DNA of 64,000 nucleotides from positions 310,001 through 374,000 of the forward strand of contig NZ_JAZHBO010000001.1 of assembly GCF_036541335.1 (NCBI RefSeq), in the 5' to 3' direction. Positions 7,548-16,553 of this stretch are shown in pieces; within the stretch, counting starts at the first letter, position 1, and each line of letters opens with the position of its first letter. A program made the position numbers and the translations under genes. Source of the stretch: Aquilutibacter rugosus (lineage in GTDB: Bacteria; Pseudomonadota; Gammaproteobacteria; Xanthomonadales; Xanthomonadaceae). The notes under the pieces were generated by a model that was not told the origin of the DNA, searched no databases, and was given only the letters and a program-made list of their open reading frames with translations.

Positions 7548-10184
7548 ATGCGCCACCCAGTAGCCGCTTCCGCATTTGTTGCCACGTTCCTGCTGCTAGG
7601 TCAGGCAGCGCCAGCTCACGCCGAGACGATCTCGCCGTTCAACGTTGCCGACTGCAGCGTCACCGACAATGCGCGTGTACTGCGCCCGGATCCGAACGCC
7701 AAACTCGACGCCCGCGCGTATTGGCTGAATGGCGACACCGTCCGTTGGCCGGGACTGGCTTCGGGTAGCACCGTCCGTCTGATCGTCGACGGCAAGGCCA
7801 TCGAACTGAGCCCGCGCGATCCCGTCTCGCCTGCGGCGTTTCAGTTCACCGGCAATGGCCCGGAGTTCAAGGCAAGCGGACCCGTGCGCGACTGGTTACG
7901 CGGCGATGTCCTAGTCGAGGCAGTGGATGCTCAGGGTCGCGCGACCGATCGCACGCGCCTGCAACACCCGGGTGCGCTCGATGCCCTGTATGCCGATGCC
8001 GTCACCCTCGACACGCTCGGCGTCCGCTGGACCGCTCAGGCCTCACAGTTTCAGGTGTGGGCACCCACTGCGCAGCAATTGGGCGTGTGCGTCTACAACG
8101 GAACCGCAGCAAGTCTGCATCCGATGACGCGCGATGCGCAGACCGGCGCGTGGAGTGCGCAGGTCAAGGGCGATTTGTGGGGCCAACATTACCGCTATCT
8201 GGTGGATGTATTCACTCCCGGACATGGTCTGGTGCGGTCGGTGGTCACGGACCCCTACTCGATCAGCCTGGATACCGATTCGCAGCACAGCTGGATCGGT
8301 GATCCCAGCGATGCCCGCCTGAAACCAAAGAACTGGGACACGCATCCGGCACCGCGCACGGTCGCGCAAAACACCGACATGACCATTTACGAATTGCACG
8401 TCCGTGATTTCTCGCGTGACGATGCGACCGTACCGCAACGCGATCGCGGCAAGCTCACTGCCTTCACGAGGGCAGATAGCGCCGGCATGCGTCACCTGCG
8501 CGCGCTCGCCAAAGCCGGCCTGACCGATGTGCACCTGTTGCCGATTTTTGACTTTGCGACCTTGCCCGAACGCGATTGCGTACAACCCCGCATCCCTGCA
8601 AGCGCTGCGGACAGCGAGGCGCAGCAAGCGGCAATCCGCGATATCCGTGATCGCGACTGCTACAACTGGGGCTACGAGCCCTTCCATTTCAACGCGGTCG
8701 AGGGCAGCTACTCCACCAACCCAAACGATGGTGCCGTGCGGATCCGCGAACTGCGCCAAGCGGTAATGGCCCTGCATGGACTGGGGCTGCGCGTCGGTAT
8801 GGACGTGGTCTATAACCACACCAACGCCGCCGGTCTGGATCCGCGTTCCGTGCTCGACCGTCTGGTGCCCGGCTACTATCACCGCCTGAATACCAAGGGC
8901 CAGATCGAACGTTCGACCTGCTGCGAGAACACGGCAACCGAACATCGCATGATGGGCAAGCTGCTGATTGATTCCGTGGCGTACTGGACGCGCGTCTATC
9001 GTATCGACAGTTTCCGTTTTGATCTGATGGCACACCAACCGCGTGATGTTATGGAACAGGCCTTAACCGCAGCACAAGTTGCCAATCGCGGAGTGCCGGT
9101 GCAATTCCTTGGCGAAGGCTGGAACTTTGGTGAGATCGCTAATGGCCAGCGGTTCGTGCAGGCCTCTCAACTGAGTCTCAACGGCAGCGGCATCGGCACC
9201 TTCAGTGACCGTGCACGTGACGCGGTGCGTGGTGGCAGCGCCGGCGATAGCGGCGCCGACCTGGTCAGCAATCCCGGCTTTATCCATCGGCGTTTAACGG
9301 CCAAGGATGCCATTGCATGGGATTACGCGGACTGGGTTCGCATCGGCATGGCCGGCAGTTTGCGAGGTTTTGACTTGGCCGATCGCAAGGGCGCGGTCAA
9401 ACCGGCGCAGGACTTCAGCTACAAGGGCGCGCCGGCAGCTTACGTAAGCCAGCCGCAGGAAGTCGTGAACTACGTAGAAAACCACGACAATCAGACGCTG
9501 TTTGATCTCAACGCCATTCGCATGCCTGCAGAGGCTACCGCACAGCAGCGCGTGCAGGCGCAGTGGCTGGCCATCGCCATCAATGCAGTGAGCCAGGGTA
9601 TCGCGTATTACCACGCCGGCATCGATGTCCTGCGTTCCAAGAGTCTGGATCGCAACAGTTACAATTCGGGCGACTGGTTCAATCGCATCGACTGGTCCGG
9701 TCGCACCAACTACTTTGGCACCGGCCTGCCGCCCGAGTGGGACAATCAGGCCAGTTGGCCGCAAATGCGCGCGGCGCTCAACAATCCGAACAACCGCGTG
9801 ACGGCAGCGCAGATCGCGCAGACGCAGCGCTTCTTCCGCGACTGGTTGGCGATCCGCCACAGTTCCACGCTGTTTCGCATGCAATCGACCGAAGACATTC
9901 GCCGGCGCCTGAGCTTCCCTACCGATTGGATTCAACGTGATCCGCGCATCATCGTGGCGCAATACGATGGCCGGGGCCTGCAAGGTGCGCGCTTTGCCAA
10001 TGCGATGGTCATCATCAACGCCGCCACGCAAGCGCAGACGATTGCGCTAACGGGCACGGGCTGGAAGCTGCACCCGGTGCTTGCAGCCAGGACGGCGGCC
10101 GACCCGCGCCTTCGTCAGGTGCGCATTCGCAATGGTGCGGTCACGGTGCCGGCCTACATGCCGGTCGTACTGGTTCGCGACTAA
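7548..10184 (+). CDS. pulA: Pullulanase-type alpha-1,6-glucosidase (GH13, CBM48)
   Basis: Secreted debranching enzyme of 878 residues that hydrolyses alpha-1,6 branches of starch or pullulan oligomers. I chose the ATG at 7548 because it opens a clean signal peptide (residues 1-25, ending AHA); an upstream GTG in frame at 7440 would bury it. A CBM48-like N-terminal domain (QFQVWAPTA at about 166) precedes the barrel. Pullulanase signatures are YNWGYEPFHF (from 372), DVVYNHTN (from 419), nucleophile Asp492 in FRFDLMAH, acid/base Glu523 in LGEGWN, and Asp647 in ENHDNQ. It is divergent from the six-hairpin glycosidase and converges on the next amylase with only 3 bp between stops. Confidence 0.95.
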   Translation: MRHPVAASAFVATFLLLGQAAPAHAETISPFNVADCSVTDNARVLRPDPNAKLDARAYWLNGDTVRWPGLASGSTVRLIVDGKAIELSPRDPVSPAAFQFTGNGPEFKASGPVRDWLRGDVLVEAVDAQGRATDRTRLQHPGALDALYADAVTLDTLGVRWTAQASQFQVWAPTAQQLGVCVYNGTAASLHPMTRDAQTGAWSAQVKGDLWGQHYRYLVDVFTPGHGLVRSVVTDPYSISLDTDSQHSWIGDPSDARLKPKNWDTHPAPRTVAQNTDMTIYELHVRDFSRDDATVPQRDRGKLTAFTRADSAGMRHLRALAKAGLTDVHLLPIFDFATLPERDCVQPRIPASAADSEAQQAAIRDIRDRDCYNWGYEPFHFNAVEGSYSTNPNDGAVRIRELRQAVMALHGLGLRVGMDVVYNHTNAAGLDPRSVLDRLVPGYYHRLNTKGQIERSTCCENTATEHRMMGKLLIDSVAYWTRVYRIDSFRFDLMAHQPRDVMEQALTAAQVANRGVPVQFLGEGWNFGEIANGQRFVQASQLSLNGSGIGTFSDRARDAVRGGSAGDSGADLVSNPGFIHRRLTAKDAIAWDYADWVRIGMAGSLRGFDLADRKGAVKPAQDFSYKGAPAAYVSQPQEVVNYVENHDNQTLFDLNAIRMPAEATAQQRVQAQWLAIAINAVSQGIAYYHAGIDVLRSKSLDRNSYNSGDWFNRIDWSGRTNYFGTGLPPEWDNQASWPQMRAALNNPNNRVTAAQIAQTQRFFRDWLAIRHSSTLFRMQSTEDIRRRLSFPTDWIQRDPRIIVAQYDGRGLQGARFANAMVIINAATQAQTIALTGTGWKLHPVLAARTAADPRLRQVRIRNGAVTVPAYMPVVLVRD

Positions 10185-10187
10185 ATG

Positions 10188-12728
10188 CTAGGGCAAGGTC
10201 AAAGGGCCGATGGCATCCATCCACATGGGATCGTCAGCTCCTTGACCGCCACCAAAGCTGCCGGGCGTGGCTTGCGCAGTTAAAGGACGCAGGCCGCCAT
10301 CGTAATCCCAGGTGTTGATCCACAGTTGCGTACCTCTCAGGCTCGAAGGCGATCCCAACGCGGATGCAGGCCACTCGAGCGTGATGGTGTTGGCGCTGCG
10401 ATCGACCTTTACGGTTGCTGTTTCGGACAGCGCAACGGCCTCACCGCGATCATTCGCCGCGAATAACGCATTGCTCCAGCCGTGGATGCGCAGCAAGCGG
10501 TTCCACGTAAAGTCACCGGGCAACTGACCGCGCTGCTCGTACGTCGTGCCGATGGATTTACCGGCCACGCCCGGCACCTGCAGGTAGACCTGCAAGCTGA
10601 CGTGATCGAAGCCGTTGGCCGGATTCCATGTGGACGACAGCATGCGCATCGTCAGAGTCAGTCGCAAACGCGTGCCTGCGATCTGTACTTGAGCGCCGAG
10701 CAAGTCGGCACTTCGCACACTCTGCCAATCGGCACCGGCGGGATAGGTATAGCGATTCAACGGACCGTGATCGTCATCGCGCGGATCGGTCACGTTCAAC
10801 ACCGGCTGCCACGGATTGCTTGCACGCAGACCCAAGGGTGCGGACAGCGCACCGCTGCGTTCATCGCGTGCAACGACCTGATGCGCAATGTCGCTCTCGG
10901 TCCAACTGCGCGTATCGAGCGTTGCGGTCCAACCCTCTGCCGTACGTGTAACGGGAATGGCATCCTGCACGCGCCCATCGGCAATCAAATGCGTTGCGGG
11001 GCCGGTGCCCTGCAAGCGCCAAACTCCGCTTACAGGCGCGGTCGGCGGTGCCGTCGTGATTGCCGGATTCAACGGAGACTCTGCAGAAACCGACGCCGTG
11101 CCGTTGGCCACAAACACCCACGCCGCCTTACCGGGAATGACGGTTCCGCGCACAGGCATCACTTTAGGCGTCTCACCCAAGGGCAGCCATTGCATTCCTT
11201 GCGCGCCATCGTCCGTTAACAGACGCGGCGTATCCGCTGTATTCATCAGGACGAGCACAGAGGGCTCCCCTGCCAGCTGCATGCGCCAGCCCAGCAGGCC
11301 CGGTCCACTCTGATCACTAACCCACGGCATTATTTGTCCGTGCGTCAATGCACGATGCGATTTGCGAGTCGACGCCAACTGCGCGATGTAACGGTACAAA
11401 GGCGCATCCGTGTCGAAGTGATCTCGTCCCGCCGATCCGAAGCCTCCGGCAAACATCGAATCGCGCTGACCCGACATGCTCTGCTCGGTGCCGTAGTAAA
11501 TCACCGGAATGCCGGGCACTGTAAACATCCCCAGCAGCGCTTGCCGCAGGCTCGCCGTGTTGGACTGCGCCAGAAACCGATCGACATCGTGATTGTCCAC
11601 GAAGGTCGGCATCAGGGCGGTATCGCCATAGATGGCCGGCTGCGACTGCAGACGATGCAGCAGGGCTGCTGTCGGCGCACCACGGGCAAACACATCGAGC
11701 GAGGTGCCGTAGTACGTGAAGTTGATCATGCTCGGCAGCGCCTTCGGACCTAAGTACTGCGCGATGCGATGATCCTGCGTGTTCCGGTACGGTTTGTCGA
11801 TCGCAAACCCTTCGCCAAAGAGCAGAAAGTCCGGCTTGTTCAGAGCCTTGGCAACGCGTGCAATCCCGGGCGCCTCGGGATCGGCGGCATGCATGAAATC
11901 ATCAAAGTACGACGGCGGCACATAGAACGCGGTGTCCACGCGGAAGGCATCCACGCCGACCTCGCGCATCCAGTAGCCGTAAGCCTGCCGAAGTGCCTTG
12001 CGAATGTGCGGACTCTCCGTGTTGAGATCATCAAGGTCGGCCAACTGTCCGTTCCACAGCTTGGTGGTATCGGTGAAGTCGGTGATGCTCGGCTCCAGGT
12101 GATAGCTGGAGGGCGACAGGTTGTCCGCAAACGCCGCCTGCAGCGGTCGGTTTAGACCCGCGCTGTCCGGCGTGCGCACCCATTGGCCCTGCGCATTGCG
12201 CTGCGTGTAGTTGCCGGTGTGATTGACCACGATGTCCTGCACCAGTCGCATGTCGCGCGCATGGAGTGCATCGGCGAGGCGCTTGTAGTCGGCCAGCGTG
12301 CCGTAATGCGGATCGACCTGCTGAAAGTGGTTGGCCCAATAGCCGTGATAGCCGCCAAAATGTCCCGCCACGTTCCACCACAGATTGCGCACCGGCGGCG
12401 TGATCCACACCGCGGTAGCGCCAAGGCCCTGGATGTAGTCCAGCCGCTGCTGCACACCGGCCAAGTCGCCGCCGCTCCATTTACGTCCATCGGCGGGATC
12501 GTATTCGTCGGCATGCTGGTTGTTGTTGCGCGGATTGCCATCGGCAAACCGATCGGTCATGACGAAATAAATGATCTGCGAGCGCCAGTCGGTTCGAACC
12601 GCTGACTCCGCGGCGGAAACTCTGCCCGCAATCCCACATCCGAATGACAACGCAACTGCACCTAAAAGTACACTGCGCAGTAGAAAAATTCGCTTAAGTC
12701 CGTGATCCATATCGGTTTTTGTGGTCAT
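10188..12728 (-). CDS. Secreted GH13 alpha-amylase with C-terminal glucodextranase-type module
   Basis: An 846-residue exported GH13 enzyme. Catalytic residues (numbered from the ATG at 12728) are Asp265 in FRVDTAF, Glu306 in FGEGF and Asp381 in DNHDVDRF; VQDIVVNHTGNY and GIPVIYYGTEQ are the flanking conserved regions. After the barrel and a beta domain, residues from about 635 to the end, beginning VLNVTDPRDDDHGP, resemble the C-terminal domain of glucodextranases, probably carbohydrate- or surface-binding. Start is uncertain: in-frame ATGs exist at 12746, 12728 and 12710, all compatible with a signal peptide ending RVSA; none has a good Shine-Dalgarno. It is divergent from the TonB-dependent receptor, and the likely operator lies at its 5' end. 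Confidence 0.9.
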   Translation of the reverse strand: MTTKTDMDHGLKRIFLLRSVLLGAVALSFGCGIAGRVSAAESAVRTDWRSQIIYFVMTDRFADGNPRNNNQHADEYDPADGRKWSGGDLAGVQQRLDYIQGLGATAVWITPPVRNLWWNVAGHFGGYHGYWANHFQQVDPHYGTLADYKRLADALHARDMRLVQDIVVNHTGNYTQRNAQGQWVRTPDSAGLNRPLQAAFADNLSPSSYHLEPSITDFTDTTKLWNGQLADLDDLNTESPHIRKALRQAYGYWMREVGVDAFRVDTAFYVPPSYFDDFMHAADPEAPGIARVAKALNKPDFLLFGEGFAIDKPYRNTQDHRIAQYLGPKALPSMINFTYYGTSLDVFARGAPTAALLHRLQSQPAIYGDTALMPTFVDNHDVDRFLAQSNTASLRQALLGMFTVPGIPVIYYGTEQSMSGQRDSMFAGGFGSAGRDHFDTDAPLYRYIAQLASTRKSHRALTHGQIMPWVSDQSGPGLLGWRMQLAGEPSVLVLMNTADTPRLLTDDGAQGMQWLPLGETPKVMPVRGTVIPGKAAWVFVANGTASVSAESPLNPAITTAPPTAPVSGVWRLQGTGPATHLIADGRVQDAIPVTRTAEGWTATLDTRSWTESDIAHQVVARDERSGALSAPLGLRASNPWQPVLNVTDPRDDDHGPLNRYTYPAGADWQSVRSADLLGAQVQIAGTRLRLTLTMRMLSSTWNPANGFDHVSLQVYLQVPGVAGKSIGTTYEQRGQLPGDFTWNRLLRIHGWSNALFAANDRGEAVALSETATVKVDRSANTITLEWPASALGSPSSLRGTQLWINTWDYDGGLRPLTAQATPGSFGGGQGADDPMWMDAIGPLTLP

Positions 12729-12745
12729 CCCTATTGCATAAAACA

Positions 12746-12759
12746 TGAATACGTTTGCA
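12746..12759. promoter_or_regulatory. Candidate LacI-family operator between amylase and TonB-dependent receptor
   Basis: The 14-bp site TGAATACGTTTGCA is an imperfect palindrome centred on CG (10 of 14 positions symmetric) and fits the general LacI-family operator pattern TGNAANCGNTTNCA with one mismatch. It lies just upstream of the amylase start and within the region shared with the receptor gene. No regulator gene is in the window, so a maltose-responsive LacI repressor is an inference. Confidence 0.4.
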
Positions 12760-12851
12760 GGTTCATATGTGCACCTTTACAAGGTTCTAACATTCTCGCC
12801 AAGTCAGAAGGGCGGCGTTCAGTTTAGCGGCGACCGGCAATTCTGCTGAAG

Positions 12852-12867
12852 TGAAACCCGTTTTGCA
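12852..12867. promoter_or_regulatory. Second candidate LacI-family operator upstream of the TonB-dependent receptor
   Basis: TGAAACCCGTTTTGCA is a near-palindrome with the same TG-N-AA ... TT-N-CA half-sites around CG but with 2 bp more than the site 100 bp upstream. It sits 25 bp before the receptor ATG, a position suited to blocking transcription. The wider spacing makes this weaker than the 12746 site. Confidence 0.3.
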
Positions 12868-12892
12868 CTGCTCATCTTTTTTGGAGTTCCAC

Positions 12893-15643
12893 ATGAAGTT
12901 CAAGCGTAACCTCCTGAGCGTGGCGCTGGCATCGGCCGCCATGATGGTCGCTGTCCCCGCGTTCGCACAGGACAGCAGCACCGACACCGCCAAGGACAAG
13001 GAAACGGCCAAGACCGCCGATACCACCAACGTGGGTAAGGTCAAGGTCACCGGCATCCGCCGCGCCATCGAAGCCTCGATTGACGCCAAGCAAACCAACA
13101 CGTCCATCGTCGAAGCGATCTCGGCCGAAGATATCGGCAAGCTGCCCGACGCCTCCATTGCGGACTCCATTGCCCGTCTGCCGGGCCTGACGGCTCAGCG
13201 TGAGCGCGGCCGTGCTGCCCAAGTCAACATCCGCGGCTTTAACGGCGACTTCGGCGCTACCACCCTCAATGGCCGTGAACAGGCCAGTACCGGTGACAAC
13301 CGCGGCGTCGAGTTTGACCAATATCCCTCCGAACTGCTGAGCTCGGTCGTGGTCTACAAGACCCCGAATGCCAGCCTCGTCGGCCAAGGTCTGTCGGGTA
13401 CCGTTGATCTGCAAACCGTGCGTCCGCTGTCGTTCAAGGAACGCGTCGTCAGCCTCAACGCCCGTTACGATCAGAACAAGATCCGCAGCCAGAAAGAATC
13501 CGGCAACCGCATCAGCGCCACCTACATTGATCAGTTCGCCAACAACACCTTCGGTGTGATGGTGGCCCTGTCGCACATGGACAGCCCGCAACCGGGTTAC
13601 CAGAACGAAGTCTGGGGCTTCACCGGCGGTCCGAACAACACCACCGTGCTGGGCGGCGGCAAGCTGTACAAGTTCGACAACAACCACAAGCGCGACGGCG
13701 TTGCTGCCACGCTGCAGTTCAAGCCCAACGACGTGTGGGAAAGCACGCTGGACTGGTTCTACTCCAAGTTCGACAAGACCGAAATCAAGACCGGTATGGA
13801 ATTCGGCACGATCTGGGGTACGGGCGTTCTGCAACCGGGTTATACCGTCAACAGCGCTGGCACCATCACCAAGGCCAGCTGGACCAATGTCCACCCGGTC
13901 ATCCGTATGGACAGCAACCCCATCGAAGATGAGCTGAACTCGATCGGCTTCAACAACAAGTTCAAGCTGACGCCGGAATGGACCTTGAACACCGACCTGT
14001 CCATGTCCAAGGTCAAGCGCAAGTTCCGCGTGCTGGAAACCTACGTGGGCGTGGGCAGCAATGGCGGCGCCACCACCATGAACATGGAGCTGGATCCGAG
14101 CGGCAAGTTCTACAACTATGTGCTGGGTGCGCAGTTCAATAACCCGACGGACCTGGTGCTGACGGATGCCGGCGGCTGGGGCCAGGACGGTTACCTGAAA
14201 GACTTCGGCGTGAACGATGACCTCAAGTCGATCCGCATCAATGCCATTCGCACCCTGAACTGGGGTCCGTTCACGGGCATCGATTTCGGTGTCAACCTGA
14301 CCGACCGCACCAAGGAAAAGACCTCGCTCGAAAGCAAGCTCTGCATCACTGACTGCACGGGCGGCATGTTTGGCGTGACGGCTCCGTTCCCGGGCACGAT
14401 CCAGGACTTCAACTTCGGCGGTATCGGCCAACTCGGCGTTTACGATGCCAATGAAATTCTGGATTCGGGCGTCTACAACCTTGTCCGCAAGTACGACAAG
14501 GACATCGCCGCCAAGAACTGGTCGGTTGACGAGAAGCTGACCACCTTCTACGTCAAGGCCGACATTGACACCGATCTGGGCAGCATGCCGCTGCGCGGCA
14601 ACGTCGGCGTCCAGCACGTCCGCATCACGCAAGGTTCCGATGCGTACAGCACCTACGACGGCAACCCCGCCGGTTCGCCGATCCGCGAAGAAGTGAAATA
14701 CAGCGAAACCCTGCCGGCGTTGAATCTGTCGCTGGAATTCATGCCGGAAACCTATGCTCGCTTCGGCGCTGCCCGTCAAATGGCCCGTCCGCGTATGGAC
14801 CAACTGAAGGCCGGTATGGATGTCAACGCTTGCGTCACCGCCTGCCCGACCTTCACCGATACAAACACCGGTCAGACCATCAGCGGTCCGTACTGGCAAG
14901 CCGGTGGCGGCAACACCGCCCTCAAGCCGTGGATGGCCAACGCCTACGATCTGTCGGTTGAAAAGTACTTCAGCACCAAGAACGGCAACCGCGGTTACAT
15001 TGGCGCCGCATGGTTCTACAAGGATCTGCTGAGCTACATCTATAACCGCGACGTCGCATTTGACTTTGCCGGACTGCCGCTGCCGACTCTGCCGCAAGGC
15101 ACGCCGACCCCGACCGGTACCATCGGCAAGATCAATCAGCCGGTCAATGGCGAAGGCGGCACCATCCGCGGTGTCGAACTGACCGCTTCGCTGCCGCTGG
15201 ATCTGCTGTGGTCGCCGCTGAACGGTTTCGGCCTGGTCGGTACCTACTCGGATACCAGCAGCTCGATTCAACCGAACGGCCCGGGCACCAGCGAACCGCT
15301 GTCAGGCCTGTCCAAGTACGTCTCGAATCTGACGGCCTACTATGAACGTGGCGGTTTCTCCATCCGTTGGAGCCGTCGTACCCGTTCGGCTTTCCGCGGC
15401 GAAACCCGCGGCTTCGGTGCGGATTACCAAACCATCAGCATCGCACCCGAAGTCGTCCAGGATGCGCAGATCAACTACAGCTTCAACAGCGGTTCGCTGA
15501 AGGGCCTGTCCTTGTACCTGCAAGTCAGCAACATCGGTGACGAACCGTTTGCCGCCTACAACGATACCGACTCGGCTAACCGTCCCGAGAAGTACTTCGA
15601 ATACGGCCGCACCACGCTCGCCGGCTTCAGCTACAAGTTCTAA
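12893..15643 (+). CDS. TonB-dependent receptor, probably for maltodextrins
   Basis: Outer-membrane active transporter of 916 residues, gated by TonB-ExbBD. The ATG at 12893 has a ribosome-binding site (TTGGAG, 12881-12886) and begins a signal peptide ending FAQ (about residue 24). The plug domain covers roughly residues 45-165, with IVEAISAEDIGKLPDASIADSIARLPG split by me as IVEAISAEDIGKLPD and SIADSIARLPG, then VNIRGF and the TLNGRE block typical of CUT-type receptors such as Caulobacter MalA. A 22-strand barrel follows, ending in the aromatic FSYKF expected for BAM recognition. Substrate assignment rests on neighbouring amylases, pullulanase and the SLC45-like porter. A strong terminator follows. 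Confidence 0.93.
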   Translation: MKFKRNLLSVALASAAMMVAVPAFAQDSSTDTAKDKETAKTADTTNVGKVKVTGIRRAIEASIDAKQTNTSIVEAISAEDIGKLPDASIADSIARLPGLTAQRERGRAAQVNIRGFNGDFGATTLNGREQASTGDNRGVEFDQYPSELLSSVVVYKTPNASLVGQGLSGTVDLQTVRPLSFKERVVSLNARYDQNKIRSQKESGNRISATYIDQFANNTFGVMVALSHMDSPQPGYQNEVWGFTGGPNNTTVLGGGKLYKFDNNHKRDGVAATLQFKPNDVWESTLDWFYSKFDKTEIKTGMEFGTIWGTGVLQPGYTVNSAGTITKASWTNVHPVIRMDSNPIEDELNSIGFNNKFKLTPEWTLNTDLSMSKVKRKFRVLETYVGVGSNGGATTMNMELDPSGKFYNYVLGAQFNNPTDLVLTDAGGWGQDGYLKDFGVNDDLKSIRINAIRTLNWGPFTGIDFGVNLTDRTKEKTSLESKLCITDCTGGMFGVTAPFPGTIQDFNFGGIGQLGVYDANEILDSGVYNLVRKYDKDIAAKNWSVDEKLTTFYVKADIDTDLGSMPLRGNVGVQHVRITQGSDAYSTYDGNPAGSPIREEVKYSETLPALNLSLEFMPETYARFGAARQMARPRMDQLKAGMDVNACVTACPTFTDTNTGQTISGPYWQAGGGNTALKPWMANAYDLSVEKYFSTKNGNRGYIGAAWFYKDLLSYIYNRDVAFDFAGLPLPTLPQGTPTPTGTIGKINQPVNGEGGTIRGVELTASLPLDLLWSPLNGFGLVGTYSDTSSSIQPNGPGTSEPLSGLSKYVSNLTAYYERGGFSIRWSRRTRSAFRGETRGFGADYQTISIAPEVVQDAQINYSFNSGSLKGLSLYLQVSNIGDEPFAAYNDTDSANRPEKYFEYGRTTLAGFSYKF

Positions 15644-15661
15644 TCGTAGCCAGGCAATACC

Positions 15662-15696
15662 AAAAGACCCCGGCCATCTGGTCGGGGTCTTTTTTT
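15662..15696 (+). terminator. Rho-independent terminator of the TonB-dependent receptor gene
   Basis: GACCCCG (15666-15672) pairs with CGGGGTC (15683-15689), extended inward by GCC/GGT around the loop ATCT and outward by A-T pairs, and followed by a T run. It begins 18 bp after the receptor stop. Confidence 0.9.
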
Positions 15697-15752
15697 GTCT
15701 GTAGTTCGGAGAAGCGTCAGTTAGCGGCGCTAAAGTACCGCGCGTCGCCGGA

Positions 15753-16358
15753 TTAAATCTCGAGCCAGCTGCGAATCACGCCGACGGCCTCATCGACACC
15801 GACTTTGGATTCACCGGAAAACACCTGCACCGACACACTGTCGGCGTACAGCGCGTTGAGCTCCTTGCGCACGGCAAACAGCGTCTGGTTGGCGGCATTG
15901 CGCCCCAGCTTGTCGGCCTTGGTCAGCAGCGCATGCGCCGGCAACCCGTTCTCGACGGCGTATCCGAGCATCTGCAGATCGTATTCCTTGAGCGGGTGCC
16001 GAATGTCCATGACCACGACCAGCCCCTTAAGCGCCTCCCGCGTATTGAAATAGTCCTGGATGAAGGCCTGCCAATGGGCCTGCAGATCTTTAGGGACCTT
16101 GGCGTAGCCGTAGCCGGGCAAGTCGACCAGAAAACGGTCGGTGTGCGGCGGCAAGCCGAAAAACACCAGCTGCTGCGTGCGGCCGGGCGTCTTGGAGACC
16201 CGTGCCAACGCATTCTGGCGGCAGATGGCATTCAGGGCGGTGGATTTGCCCGCATTGGAGCGACCGGCGAAGGCCACCTCGTAGCCGACATCCGCAGGGA
16301 GCTGGCGCTGATTGTGGGCCGCCAGCAGATACTGGGCGCGTTCGAGGGGATTGGACAT
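15753..16358 (-). CDS. engB: Ribosome biogenesis GTPase EngB (YihA/YsxC)
   Basis: Cytoplasmic TRAFAC GTPase of 201 residues needed for assembly of the large ribosomal subunit. G1 is GRSNAGKS (32-39), G3 is DLPGYG (79-84), G4 is TKAD (146-149). The ATG at 16358 is preferred over one 12 bp upstream because MSNPLERAQYLLAAHN aligns with the usual N-terminus of the family. It stands alone, convergent with the receptor gene and divergent from cytochrome c4. Confidence 0.96.
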   Translation of the reverse strand: MSNPLERAQYLLAAHNQRQLPADVGYEVAFAGRSNAGKSTALNAICRQNALARVSKTPGRTQQLVFFGLPPHTDRFLVDLPGYGYAKVPKDLQAHWQAFIQDYFNTREALKGLVVVMDIRHPLKEYDLQMLGYAVENGLPAHALLTKADKLGRNAANQTLFAVRKELNALYADSVSVQVFSGESKVGVDEAVGVIRSWLEI

Positions 16359-16453
16359 GGTCCATAGCATCGCATATCCCCGCGATTTGGCGAAATTCCG
16401 CCTACTGCCGCCGCCCGAATTCGGCTTTGCGGCTGAATTTTGATCATCACTCG

Positions 16454-16482
16454 TTGACCGGTCGCCGCGTTCCGCCGATAAT
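16454..16482 (+). promoter_or_regulatory. Sigma70-type promoter of cytochrome c4
   Basis: TTGACC (16454-16459) and GATAAT (16477-16482) are separated by exactly 17 bp and lie 71 bp before the cytochrome c4 ATG in the engB/c4 divergent gap. Both hexamers are close to consensus. Confidence 0.65.
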
Positions 16483-16553
16483 TCATCAGTTAGGGTCCGC
16501 TCAGCATCGGCGCGGCCTTCCTTTTCCGTTTTTAGTTATTGGAATTCAAACTG

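Noticed and set aside
12872..15271. A very long open frame on the minus strand opposite the TonB-dependent receptor gene.
   Set aside because: It is the antisense shadow of a GC-rich gene with strong codon bias; the translation has no family motifs, while the plus strand has a signal peptide, plug and barrel signatures.
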